NCBI GenBank assembly: GCA_026874595.1 | Contig: CM049308.1 | Span: 72,328,624-72,392,623 of the forward strand | Source of the DNA: Sipunculus nudus | Lineage: Eukaryota > Annelida > Sipuncula > Golfingiida > Sipunculidae | Length of the DNA stretch: 64,000 nucleotides | Direction: 5' to 3' | Shown here: positions 37,851 to 49,527 of the stretch, piece by piece | Layout: every line of letters begins with the position of its first letter | Position numbering within the stretch: position 1 is the first letter of the stretch | The notes under the pieces: model-generated | What the model saw: only the letters and a program-made list of their open reading frames with translations | The model's database searches: none | Told to the model about the DNA's origin: nothing | Translations under genes and position numbers: made by a program

Positions 37851-40800
37851 TTTCCCTTTTGTTTCCAATTCACAACTTAAATTATAAATTGTGGAGACAT
37901 CTTCAGGGGAAAATAAACACTAAAACACAGTGAAACCTTTGTTATTGATTGTCTTATTAGAGAGGGCAATTATAACTAATGTGAATGTGTTTGGTTCACA
38001 CAGAGGTGTTATTAATAGACAGGTGTTCTTTAAGACAGAGGGTCTTTCTGAGGGTCTCTCAAGTCTCAACCCTGTATATATATTGATATATCTTGTGGCA
38101 CCACTGTGTGTCAGGAAGACTATTAAATAGGTCAGACTATAAAATCCTCCCAAACTCCACCTGCATTTTATCTTGGCACTATTTCAGGTTTTGTATTATC
38201 ACAGATTTATCATTTTAACATTAGTCACATTTTTTATATATTATGTAAGCATATATGTTCACATAAGGACAAATTAAAGGTAAAACATATTCCTTAGTGG
38301 TACCTCCATATTACAAATAATTTATGCAGTCCTATAAACAGGTATTCTGGGTCAAGTGTATTGGAATACAGACTAAGTGGTGCCATCTACATTTTGATGA
38401 TTTTCTGAGTCTTTCTGTATGTTTTGGTACTTATAAAATTTTATATCAACAAGACCTATACTATAAGTCAGAGTTTAAAATCATCTCCCAACTCGTGTAT
38501 TTTCAGTGTATTAATAAGCTACAGCAATAGGGCAGCATCCATCCATCATCTGTCTGTCACCTGCTTTTGCTTTTCTCAGCAATGGCTAGACAGGGTACTC
38601 CCAAAATGTTATATATATGTCTATGAATAGTCACAGACCAATTTGGTCTTATATACAGTTTTGTTTCTGGTGTCTGTTTAATGCAAATTTATGATATTAT
38701 TCTTAAAAAAACATTATGATGATGATATTATCAATGAAGTGTATGATCCTAATGAACTCTTTGGTGTTATAAATGTCTGTTAGCTTACCATTAGTAATTT
38801 GAGACATTTCAAGACTGTTCAGTGTTTGGTGCTCCTTTAGAAAATAAATGAAATAGCCTAGGATCTGGAAAGATGCTGTGATACCGGAGATGATATGGCT
38901 TATGGCTTATTATCAGCTGGTAAATAGGCGGATACAGAGCCATTACAGGTAATACATGTCTACCTGAAATCAGCTGTATGTCCTGTCAGGTATTCAGGTA
39001 TTTGAGCCATGCTTATTTGTGCCGTGTTATTCTGTCTGGAGATAGGAAGCTGCAAGTCTGATTGCTGTAGGCTTTAAAAGGAAACATGCAGAATGGTTTA
39101 GGAATCTGGCATTCCATCTGCACAATCATGGGATTGCTTATGATCTTATTATTTTGATTATTATATAGTTTATACTATTAAAGGATCAGTTTTTTTGCCC
39201 CAAGGTGGCACTGCCTATTGTGTGAGGATAAAGATAGCCATATCAGGATTATTATGAAATATGATGCTGTAAGATTAATGTAATATATACAGTGAAACCT
39301 GTGTTATAAGCCCACCCATGTAACTAGCAAAATATGGTCTTACCAGAGAGGTCAGTTATAACCAATTAGAAAGTTATTAGGCAAAAGTGGTCTTAGGTTC
39401 TCTTACCACACTCAGATAAACTTAAAGGTGATAATATTAATAGGATGGTCATGTCAAATATTGATGAGGAGTGGGATTTGGGCCAGCTACAAGCATTACC
39501 TATTTACAGGTAGAGGGAGATGGTCAGGTACACTTAGACTTGTAAAGAATACTTAGGTACAGGTCCAGTTACTTAAGATGGTAACTTTGTATAGAAACAG
39601 CCAGGTATTTTGGTTCAATTAGAAAACATTTGATTTATAACGATAATTGCATAAATTCAGTCAATATGTTAGTTGGCATGTACTTTTTTACTATCATTCA
39701 TGTACCCAGAATACATGATACCAAGAACATACACTAAAGTCCCATGCAGGAACAGGTATCAAGTACTTCCAATTTAAGACATCCAGGTACAGGTACTTGA
39801 CTTGGTTACCTAGGTACAGGCCAATTAAGACAGGGCTATTAACTGGCCCTAACTTTATGAGGACTGTAAAATGGTCTAAATGAACTACCATATAGTGGTT
39901 GTGGTAGCAAGGATTTGTCTGGTTCACAGGACAAAAAATTAGTCAACCAGTTAATAAGGAGAGTGATCTCTGAGACAGCCAGGGAGTCATAGCCAACAAT
40001 TAACGTATGAGTATGGTTCTCTGAGAGAGTCAAAGTGAGACTTCTCAGTCTTTCAGATTTATATGAGCAAGTGGCACATAAAGCTCTGATTAATGTTTCA
40101 TTTTTCATGTTCCATTTCTGACATAATTATCTCAGTCAAATGAATTTATGCTAGCATTGTACTGCTCAGTGTTACCTTCTCAGCTTCTTAGCAGGAATAT
40201 TAAAAATAAAACTTAAAAAAAAAAGAAACATTATTGCAATACAGAAGCATGTTGATTTTTCACAACACCAACAAAAAGTGATTTTCTCAGAACACTAATT
40301 TTTTTGCAAAAAGAAATGAAATAAAGGTGAACTGTAGAGCCCAGGGTTTTCCATTTTAACGGAAAAACAGAATTAGGGTTCAAAAATGGAATCATATTAA
40401 TGCATGGAATATCGCTGAAAGTCGGATTTAATGCAGATTTATGCTGCAAATAAAGAAATTGTTAACCAATAAAAGTATCTGGTAAAAAAAATCTTACTAA
40501 CTGTGCCAGCCATCTACATAACAAGCAAGGTCAGCCAATTTCAGGTCACAACCGTTACAGTAAGGACCCGCCAAGCTTTGATGTTACAAATATTAACGAA
40601 CAATATACTAGAAACTCTTATACAGCCATTATGTGACATGCAATGATGCAGTGGCGCTTTGTGGAGGAAATAGGCCGGACCAAACCAGAATTATTGCAAA
40701 TTCACTTTTTTGGTCCAATAAATGTTTCACAAAGGTTATATTAATTAAAAGAGAGGATTAATGACCAATAATGTGAAAATTTTATCAGGTGAGAGAGTTC

Positions 40801-41305
40801 CAGTCATGGTCTGGCATAACCATAAGCAAACAGGTCAAAATGTTCTAGTGGATAAGCCTGATCTTACTGCATGTCATAGCATCTTTGAGGCGAAGTGCTT
40901 TGAATAAAAAATAATACTATACTAGCCTAAAACGTTTTAAATTATCTTAGGTAAAATGCAGACAGAGCAGGTCCTTACTGATTAATGAATGCTCTTCTTA
41001 CTGATTTGTATACAGATGGAGTCCAACTGTTTTGCTAATTTAGCTAACACGTGCTTGATTATTAACGTATGGGTGTGATGAAGAACATTTATGCAAAAGG
41101 ACCACTTGATTATTTACATATGGGCCGGATGAAGAACTATTTATGTGAAGGACCAATCATAATAATAATTATATTAACATATATTAAGCTTATTGAACAC
41201 ATAATCCATATAATCATCCTGATTTTACTAGATTTTAATTTTAAAAGTATGTAGCAATTATATTACATAAAATATAAAGGTAAAAGGGATAATTAGGGAA
41301 TTATG

Positions 41306-43676
41306 TTTTTTAGCGAACCTGTGAGCTTATGCGATGGTGCGGCGTCGTACGTCGTGCGTCGTCTGTACGTTAACCATAGCTATCTCAAAAACGGCAGGAG
41401 CTAGCATCACCAAATGTTTTGCAATTAATCAATCATCAAAAAAACTATATTGGTTTTTGTTTATTTTTTTATAACTGCATTTTCTTAGATTTTATAGGGA
41501 AAAAGCTAAAAAAGCTTTAAAAATCTTCTTCTCCGGAACTGTCCAGCCAAATTGTCCAATATTTCACAGAAATGATCCCTGGAACAATCTTTCTCAAGGT
41601 TGAACTTTGTGAAATGTGCAAAAAAGCATATTAAAATTAAAATCTCAGAAACGGCTGGAGCTATCATCACCAAATTTTATGCCAATGTTGGTCACATAGG
41701 TCATATCTGATATTGAGGTATTGGTGGCGCCACCTTCATTGGCCTTTTTTGTACGGGGTCATCAGTGCCTGTTTCACACTGAGGGCTACAAAAAACTTCT
41801 TCTCTGAAACCATATGGCCAAAATGTTTAATATCGCACAGAAATGATTCTAGGGTAGTGCTTTCTGAAGTTTCTTCAAATAGTCACTTTTCAGTGACTTT
41901 TTGCTAAGTTATGGGAAGCTGAATTCAGCCATATGCCATAACAGCCCATTTAAGCTCAGTAGATACAAAGATCTTCTTCTCAAAAACCACTGGGCCAAAG
42001 TGTTAAATCTCATACATTAATTATCCTCAGATGTTGATAATTCAAGTTTGTTCAAATGGTTTTGGTTCAGTGCTTTTTGGCTGAGTTACAGGAAGGTGAA
42101 CTTAGCCAGTTTGCTGTATCTTCCTATATGAGTTGTAAACATGCGAAACGTTTTTCGAATGATGCGACTGAAGCCAGTTTGTTAAATATTCTACAAGAAT
42201 AATCCCTACAATAATTCTTATAATAAATGTCATTAATGGTTCCACATGAATGATTTTTGGCTGAATTATGGAGATTGAATTCAGTCATTTTACCATATAT
42301 ATTAGCTGTGTTATGCTGTTACATCAAGCCTCGCACCAGTTTATCAGCATCTATTACATCATGCCACTAGACATTTAGATTTCAGGTTATCTTTGGTTAA
42401 TATTGACAAAAAAGTTTTTTTAAAAGCTTTTAAAAAATTTAGATTAATGATTTAAGTTATTCATCATACCAGGCAATGTTACAATCATGGATATTCAGCT
42501 CTCTGTGGCTATATAAAGACAACTGTTCATGGATTATAAATTATTGGCATCCCTACTCAACTTAATTCAAGAATTTGCCATCAATGAGATTTATCTGTAT
42601 TTTAATTTTGAATTCAGTATGCATCCATAATAATTTTACATATATTCCTGATTTCTTTTTATAAAAAGTCAGCTGAAAAGCATTTTGTATTAGGAAAATA
42701 AATTTCAAAGTTATTTCAAGTAGGGACCACTTTTGTGTACAGATGGCAGCACTTGGTTTACCATTGGCACATTGCCAGTGCCTTGATGTTGGCCATTAGC
42801 CAAGATGATGTCAGCTCTATAAATAGTTTTGGCACAGTGCCAGGATTGGCAGAAGTGCAGCCAGGTATAGGTCAAGAGTTCACTCAGTGCAGTAGCTGCA
42901 TTCTATTTATAGCTTTAGCAGACTGCTCACTGCATCATATTTGGCACCAAAGTTCAGCCTGAATCTATTTATAGCTTTGGCAGACTGCCAGCTGTGTCAG
43001 ATTATGCAACAGGTCAAGAGTTCACTCAGTGCAGCCAGGTCCAGGTCAAAAGTTCACTCAGTCTAGCCAGGTGCAGGTCAAGAGTTCACTCAGTGCAGTA
43101 GCTTGAGGCAGCAATTTGTCACAGGTCACACCGGGGGCAACTGCCTTACTCACCTAAGCCTTGTCAGCACAGTGCATCAAACTCAAGGTAAGTTTGATGT
43201 ATTGACCTAATATAATGACTTGTCTATGTGTCTTTGATGGCTTTCTCGCTCACAAGACAGGTGTCGCCACCTACAATGAGTTTGATGTATTGGACTGATA
43301 TTTTGACCTGTCTATGCATCTTTGATGGTATTCTCATTTACAAGAGAGGTGGTGCCACGTACATTGACTTTTGCACAGTGTATGTGCCTGCTTATTTCTA
43401 CAGAGGAATTTGATATATCAGCCTGAAATTGGGCATATGTATATATCTCTGATAGCTTCATTATGTACAAGACTGGTGGTGCCAGCTGAAATCATTTTTG
43501 TGTTGTGTGCACCCATGCCAGAATTTCAGCAGTGATGTTTGTGTAATTGTTTCTTATTCAAAATGTTTAGTACTTGCATTGTTCATGTACATGAAAAGTA
43601 ATGGTCCAGCATTGAAGCATTATACCTGGTGTATTTTCCAGTGCACAGGTTCGCATTAGGCCTGTAGGCCTTGTTA
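41306..43676 (+). mobile_element. Family B element, Helentron/HINE-like, 2.4 kb
   Basis: The 5' end is TTTTTAGCGAACCTGTGAGC and the 3' end CACAGGTTCGC followed by ATTAGGCCTGTAGGCCTTG. GCGAACCTGTG (41313-41323) is the exact inverted complement of CACAGGTTCGC (43644-43654). The 3' hairpin AGGCCT-GT-AGGCCT and a TTGTTA end follow. Near the 5' end is a (CGTCGTGCGTCGTC)-type tract where other families have (GTCY)n. The interior contains several diverged 'GGTGGCGCCACC' cassettes and, at 42856-43103, a tandem repeat of about 33 bp around AAGAGTTCACTCAGTGCAG. The 5' end matches the element starting at 63427. No coding capacity. Confidence 0.75.
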
Positions 43677-44586
43677 ATATAAAAATGGAAAATTAATATT
43701 TTTTAAATGGAAAAAACAGGGCTCTAAAACTGTGATGCAGAAAACAGAAATTGCTTTATCATGTCAAATTATTTTACCACAAGCCCTTGATTAATATAGG
43801 ATGTATCTCCCTTGTCAAATTAAAAGGTGTAGACATTTTAATCCAGTTTCAATGAATCTCTTGTCTAGACTGGAAAAAATTGACTGTTTTATTGTAGGAA
43901 AAAACAAAAAAAAATAATTTTTCATCTTTGAACTAGTGATTTAAAAGTTCTGACTTTTACATTATAAATATGATTCATTTATTGATTAAGTAATTTTTAT
44001 TAAAGTTATGTATGATAAAAGAAAATTCAGGATGAAAAAAATGTAGGAATAACAGATAAACTTTTTGATTTCATCAGTGAATCAGTAATTCAAACTTATC
44101 AGTTTGGCATTATCCTGGAAATCCCCTGGAAAAAAAAGAGGAATTCTCTGCCATTCAGATTTCAAAATACAGAAAAACTAATGTAAAAATTGGACACTTA
44201 CTTTGGTGTTGAATTGGAATACTTCAAGAAAATGTGTAAAGGAACAAGTCAGATTTGAAGTCTTGCCATATTAAAAAATATGTTAGTGTTTTGTAACTGA
44301 CACCATTAATAAACTTGTGGCCATTTACGTGTGAGACCAACTGTTGGTTTTGTAGGTTAACTCAGGGCGTCTTATTGAGCTGGTTGTGTTGTATCAGTCA
44401 AATGCATTGTGTCTGGGAAGCCAGAGAATCTTGGCAGGTAGCTTAACTGGCGGCTGGTGTCTGGTGGGTCGCGCCCATCGAGAAGCTCATTAGATAAATC
44501 TTGACCTGGATCAATGTTATGCCTAATTCAACAGGCATGCCTTTAAATGAGGCTTGTCAATTACATGTCAATACATATTATATTGG

Positions 44587-44591
<5 letters not shown>

Positions 44592-44654
<63 letters not shown>
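44592..44654. repeat. (TA)n microsatellite
   Basis: Pure TA array of about 62 bp. Confidence 0.97.
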
Positions 44655-44655
<1 letters not shown>

Positions 44656-45095
44656 AATGGTTAAATTTGGTTTACATGCATGAGTCAGATTTTATTAATA
44701 TTTACCCATGCATTCAAACTTTTTTTTTATTACACTGTATAATTACTTCATTTCCATGTGAATTATTTCATCTATTATCACCCTTCATAATGCTGAGTGA
44801 CCCAAGAATATAGTTGAATGATAATACAAAATATTATTGTAGAAGTGTTTTTTTTATATCTTAACATGTGTGAAGTAGTTATATAGTTTATATCACAATT
44901 TAAACTTTGACTAAAACTTAAGAACACAGGTGCAGCTTCTTGTTATCAAAAGTTTGAATCAATTGAAAGTTAGTTTATATGATGCATAATCCATACATCT
45001 CTTGTAACTTTTAATGTATATCTCAAGTATGTATCAGTCTTGTATCGTGGGTATTTACATAACAAAGTCTAATTCAAGATGATTATGTTTTGCAG

Positions 45096-45291
45096 TGTAC
45101 CAGCGAGCCAAAAAACGCACACGAGCCATGCGGCTGGATGCTCTGAACAGCTCTGACCACCAGCTTGACCGACTGAGGCAGGGTGGCATGGGTATGATGA
45201 CCGAGTATAATCCTAACTATGACTTTGGAGGACCAAAGTGTACAATGCAGGACCTTAGAGAGATTCCCAGAGACAAGCTTACGTTAGTCAG
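45096..45291 (+). CDS. ALK: ALK-like receptor exon: juxtamembrane and kinase start
   Basis: 65 codons plus phase bases. It starts at VYQRAKKRTRAM, basic residues directly inside the membrane, and contains MTEYNPNYDF, the juxtamembrane NPxY motif conserved in ALK (human Tyr1096, reported to bind IRS1 when phosphorylated). It ends DLREIPRDKLTLVR, the lead-in to the kinase domain. Both ends coincide with human ALK exon 20 (which starts VYRRK... and ends ...TLIR), including phase 1 in and phase 2 out. Acceptor TATGTTTTGCAG, donor GTCAG/GTAGGT. The exon's last 47 bp and its donor are repeated three more times downstream. Confidence 0.96.
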
Positions 45292-45569
45292 GTAGGTTCT
45301 ATCAGGTGCAATTACACACTCACAAACAAACACACATATACGATGCTTAATCTTTGAGAGATTCCCAGGGACAAGCTTATGTTAGTCAGGTAGGTTCTTT
45401 CAGGTATAATTACACACACACAAACACTGTGCCTGATTTTAGAGAGATTCCCGGAAAGCTTACTTTTGTCAGGTAGGTTTGATCAGGTACAATTACACAC
45501 AAACATACACACACAATGCTGGATCTAAGGGAGAGATTCCCAGAGACAAGCTTACTTTTGTCAGGTAGA
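45245..45569 (+). repeat. Tandem copies of the exon 3' end with splice donor
   Basis: Four copies of a unit of about 83-98 bp. The first is the real end of the exon plus donor (45245-45341); the others start near 45342, 45429 and 45516. Each carries AGAGATTCCC, then AAGCTTA, then GTCAG/GTAG, and the first three a following TCAGGTnnAATTACACAC intronic tail. Donor GT positions are 45292, 45390, 45473 and 45565. Copies 2-4 are diverged from copy 1 by several substitutions and small deletions; the last is cut after GTAGATCC. Confidence 0.95.
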
Positions 45570-45575
45570 TCCAAA

Positions 45576-47340
45576 AGTCAAGTTGACCAAAGATCTTGGA
45601 TAGTGTCTTCATGTACTGGAAACTGGTGGCACCACCTATTTTCTTTTTTTTTTTTTTTATTTGGTTTGTGCCATTTTATACCCCAAACACTGCCACTTGA
45701 CAGAACTGTAGGCATTCAAAGTAAAAACTATTGGGCCGATTTCTTTCATATTATGCATATACAAAGGTATGGGTTATGGGATGATGTATATTTAAATTGG
45801 GGTCATGACCTTTCCAATGAGATTGACCTTGACCTTGAATATTGCCATATATGGTGAAAATCACACAAAGTCATAAATATCTCAAATGATGTATGGATTG
45901 ATCAAAAAATCAAATTGATCAAATATCTTGGATAGCTTTGTGTGCTGCAGAAGAGGGGTGGCACCACCTTCTGTCCTTTTTTTTGTGCCTTTTAATACCC
46001 CATCATTGCCACTTGACAGTACTGTGAGCATAAACGTAAAAAATAATTAACAGATTGAGCTAAAATTATGCATGTTCATTGATCTTGGATACCTCAATCT
46101 TGTATTCAAGACTGGTAGTGCCATTTGCAATCATTTTTTAGCTCATCTGACTTTCAGTCATGCTGAGCTATAGGGATCACCTTTTGTCTGTCGTCCGTCC
46201 GGCCGTCCGGGCGTCTGTCCGTTAACAGGGCACAAATCGTAACCGCTGGACCTAGAATCTTTTTACTTAACATCCAGAGAGGTCCATGAAAAATCTCCTT
46301 AGAAACCTGGAATTACCCATATCCTTCGAGCTTTGGGGCCCCAAAGTACCCCCCAGAATAATGGAAAATTTGATACAAAAGCTGAAGTATCTGAACAACT
46401 AATCCAGAGACCACCATGCTTCTTTGCATGAAAAGTGTCTGTGGAAACCTGAAATTAGGTCTCTGTTACCCATATCCTCCAAGCTATAGGACTCCAAAGT
46501 ATCCCTCAGAATAATGGAAAATTTGATACAAAAGCTGAAGTATCTGAACAACTAATCAAGAGACCACCATGCTTCTTTGCATGGATATTGACCATTAAGT
46601 GTTTTTATTAGTTTCTGCAGACTGGTGGAGCCACCTGTATTTTTTTTTTTAATTTTTCTCTCTATTTTTTAGATATATTAATACAGACACAATCTCAGCC
46701 TGTTGGTTAATCTGTTTGATGCTTCAGTTGAATGGGTATTTACTACCAATCAGATGATAAAATTTCCTTTTGCAAATCTCTTCCCAGTCAGCTGAGCGTC
46801 ATGACCCATGGGTCACTTGTTTTTGTTTGGTGTCCATCTGTTCAGAGATGCTTTAGGTGAAATTGCTCATATCTGAGGAGTGATTTCATGTAATGATCAG
46901 AAATTTGGCATGTACACCCATTTTGGAGATTTTCCTTGTAAAGCTGACAGGTGGCACCACCTACCTTACTGTTTTCATAGTATAAATTCATGCCCTTTTC
47001 TCAGGAATGATATGCCTTATTGGTGTGAAATTGTTTTTGTCCATAGATCTTAGATACCTCAATCTCATATTCAAGACTGGTGGCACCATCTGCAATAGTT
47101 TTCATGTAGCATCCATCAGTATTGTTGCTTTAGGAGGAAATTGCTCATATCTGAGGAATCGTTCAATGTGTTAGTTTGCAATTTGGCATATACATCCATC
47201 TTGGAGAGTTTTCTCATCAACCAGACAGATGGTGCCACCTACCTTACCATTTCAATAGTATTAATTAATCCCCTTTTCTCAAGAGTGATTAATTCACCAT
47301 ATTGGCCCCAATATCTGGTGAAAAAAATTGTTTCTTAAGT
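45576..47340 (+). repeat. Dispersed repeat with GGTGGCACCACC cassettes
   Basis: At least five related cassettes of the form CTTGGAT...CAAGACTGGTGGCACCACCT recur at about 45631, 45957, 46120, 46952, 47083 and 47229. They resemble the interior of family B. Family A element 46134-46821 is inserted into one cassette, after TTTGCAATCAT and before TTTTGTTTGGTG. No termini for the host repeat were found. Confidence 0.55.
46134..46821 (+). mobile_element. Family A element, short copy
   Basis: The 5' end TTTTTTAGCTCATCTGACTT forms a hairpin with AGTCATGCTGAGCTA, followed by a (GTCY)n tract including GTCCGTCCGGCCGTCCGG. The 3' end CAGTCAGCTGAGCGTCATG is followed by the perfect palindrome TGACCCATGGGTCA (46802-46815) and CTTGTT. 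The last about 140 bp are nearly identical to the end of the 24503-26385 copy. Only about one and a half internal units are present, so copies differ mainly in unit number. Confidence 0.78.
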
Positions 47341-48062
47341 TGATACATGGAAGAAACCATGGTCGCTAGTGACAACCAAGTGTCAGTAAATGCTGCTGCT
47401 GAAGATGGAGGCCTGTTCTTAAAGAGGGGGGGGGTTAATTGTCGGGGGATACTACAGCACCTACAGTGTCAAGAAATGTCTAGTATCTATTGCGTTAGAC
47501 AAATATGATGAAAAAATTCTTTAAAATCCATACAGAACTTGTTGCATAGAGTTCCCATCTTGCAAACCAAGAGAGTTTAATGAACGAATTGAAAATTGTA
47601 ATACCTCACCACCTGTTGGACTTATGATTAAAATATTTCTTCATGTGTTTTGAGGTATGATGCATATTGTCAGTCAATAATTATCATGATTTTAAAAATA
47701 TACAGTCACCTGAGGCAAAGTACTTGGCATTACATAAATGACCCTCACAAGAGTTTTCAAGTTTGAGAATATAGAATCTTTTTACGTGCTGGAACCTGAC
47801 ATGTGACACTCCACCCACATGATGCAGTATAGAACCTAGTCATGTGACATAATCATAGCATGGAGGAGAAGTCTGTGACCGTTGTTTCATGTCTTAGTAC
47901 GTGCCTTGGGCATATAAAATAGTTAGCCCTTTTTTCTGGGATATGAAGTATTTTGTGGCATAGCAGACTTAATTAACATTTGTTCATTGCATTTCACCAG
48001 CAATGAAATGTTGGTAAGGAAGTTGTCTATCTATATAGTCTGTGGCAGCAGTGCTTGAGTTC

Positions 48063-48585
48063 TAGTGATGGGAGTCGGTTCCTTTTTCATAATCGATCAT
48101 CGGTTTGAGCAAACCGATCGATGATTGATTATTAATCAGTTCAGACAAATACAAAGAAATATGCAATTATATGTGAAACTGTACTTCATTTGACCCAGCC
48201 CGCATGTCTGAGTAATTCTACCTTAAGAATATGAGTTCTTGCCTTTTTAATTTTCCTTTAAATACTAAGTTATACTATTCCTAGTATCATTTAATTAATT
48301 AAAATAATCAAGAATTAAACCACACTTTATTAAGTTCTCCGTTCTTGCATCTACTGTGCCATGGTAATTTACATACGGAAGTTATTTGGGAACACAGACT
48401 CATAAAATGAAGTGCGAAATAATGTAAAAAAGTGAATCATTCTTGCCTCTAACATAAAGGCATTCTGGAAAAAAAACCAAGCCAGGATTATGATGTGATC
48501 GATAGTTGCCTTTGGTAATTGAGCACTTGAAAGTGGCAGCAAACCGACTGCCTTTCGATAAAACTTGATGATCGGCCCATCACTA
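48063..48585. mobile_element. hAT-like MITE, 523 bp
   Basis: Both ends read inward as TAGTGATGGG (48063-48072 and the reverse of 48576-48585). They continue into subterminal TCGGTT/CCGATCATC motifs. The flanks are TTGAGTTC (48055-48062) and TTGAGTTT (48586-48593), an 8-bp target duplication with one mismatch. An 8-bp duplication with TAGTGATGGG-type ends is typical of hAT elements. No transposase is encoded. Confidence 0.82.
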
Positions 48586-48744
48586 TTGAGTTTCCTTTGA
48601 AATTTGAAGATTCATTTTTCTGTCAGTGTAAAATATTGTCTCACAGTGTAACAGTTAAGTGGTTGAGATATTTACAGTCTAATTTATGTATACAGCTGGT
48701 GTATTGATGTTATGATCTGGTAAATAAAACATTTGTCAAGAAAC

Positions 48745-49334
48745 CTTTAACAATGGACAGAATGACTTCCAGAGTGCTCAAAATCATGTTTTTTTGCCCA
48801 TAGTCCTTAGACAATAGGTAACTGTAATCAGCAAGAAGATTTTACGGGGAACTCCCCGGAGGCTAAGTTAGAAGTTTCCATGTCAAACTGCTATGACTTG
48901 TGTCCACAGGTTTCTAGGTCATGGTGACCTCATTTTGTATTTCCAAACAGGAATGGCCATGCGCACCCTCCCTGAATTTACAGTTAGAAAGTTTTAAGTT
49001 TAATGGATGCAGTATGTGCCCTTTCTAACTGTCAGGGTGCTCAAAGTCATGTTTTTGGCCAGTTACTTGCAGAATATAGGTCATCATGACCTAGTTTAAG
49101 GTTTTTGAGAAAGTTTGCCGAGAATCTCCCTTGATGTTGTGTTAGAAGATTCTATAAGCTCGAAGGATACAATTTCAGCCCATCTGACTTTCAGGGTGCT
49201 CAAATCATGTTCTTTTCCTATATATAGCTTGCAGAATATAAGTCACCTCGACATTATTTCATGTTTCCAATGACATTTATCCTGGACCTCCCTGAAAGAA
49301 ACATTAGAAAATTGTAGGCTAAATGGATACAATT
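48745..49334 (-). repeat. Family A internal units, left of the LTR element
   Basis: Diverged repeated units, read in minus orientation, with the recurring phrases GCTCAAA-TCATG, CAGAATATAGGTCA, TTAGAAG-TT and ATACAATTTG. They continue on the right of the LTR retrotransposon at 54168-54620, which shows that the retrotransposon inserted into this older repeat at CAATT. Confidence 0.6.
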
Positions 49335-49499
49335 TGTTATATCTTGATATTACGGTATTACCGAATATTTACGGTACCGCCAGAGGGCGACACGTATTTG
49401 TGTGTGTGAACAGCTGGAACGGCCATGATGGAATAAAGTGATGTTGTGTTCTACCCGTCTGGAGTTTTACTGACTTTAACCGGCCACTAAGTCATAATA
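49335..49499 (+). repeat. 5' LTR, 165 bp
   Basis: Starts TGTTATATCTTG and ends AAGTCATAATA. It contains an AATAAA polyadenylation signal (49432-49437) and the G-rich motif CCGCCAGAGGGCGAC (49377-49391). No clear TATA box was seen. Confidence 0.96.
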
Positions 49500-49520
49500 T
49501 TTGGCGACGACGGGATCATA
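49500..49520 (+). promoter_or_regulatory. Primer-binding region
   Basis: TGGCGACGACGGGATC begins at 49502, directly after the 5' LTR, where the tRNA primer-binding site is expected. TGGCGACGA-type sites are usual in mag-like elements; the matching tRNA was not determined. Confidence 0.65.
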
Positions 49521-49527
49521 AGGTGTC

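Larger units (their letters stand above)
32171..45095 (+). other. ALK: ALK intron, 12.9 kb
   Basis: Contains family C (33317-34235), CT and TA microsatellites (35028-35118, 36535-36634), a family D fragment (37628-37850), a complete family B element (41306-43676) and a (TA)n array (44592-44654). The intervals 32171-33316, 34236-35027, 35119-36534, 36635-37627, 37851-41305 and 43677-44591 show no gene. Fragments starting CAGTGAAACC at 37928 and 39290 look like end pieces of the TIR family at 57218. By position this intron corresponds to human ALK intron 19. It ends TGATTATGTTTTGCAG. Confidence 0.75.

Noticed and set aside
44547-44813. 88-codon plus-strand frame
   Set aside because: Contains an Ile-Tyr run from (TA)n; no recognisable domain.
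45516-45857. 113-codon plus-strand frame
   Set aside because: Starts in the fourth copy of the splice-donor array and runs into a repeat; no domain.
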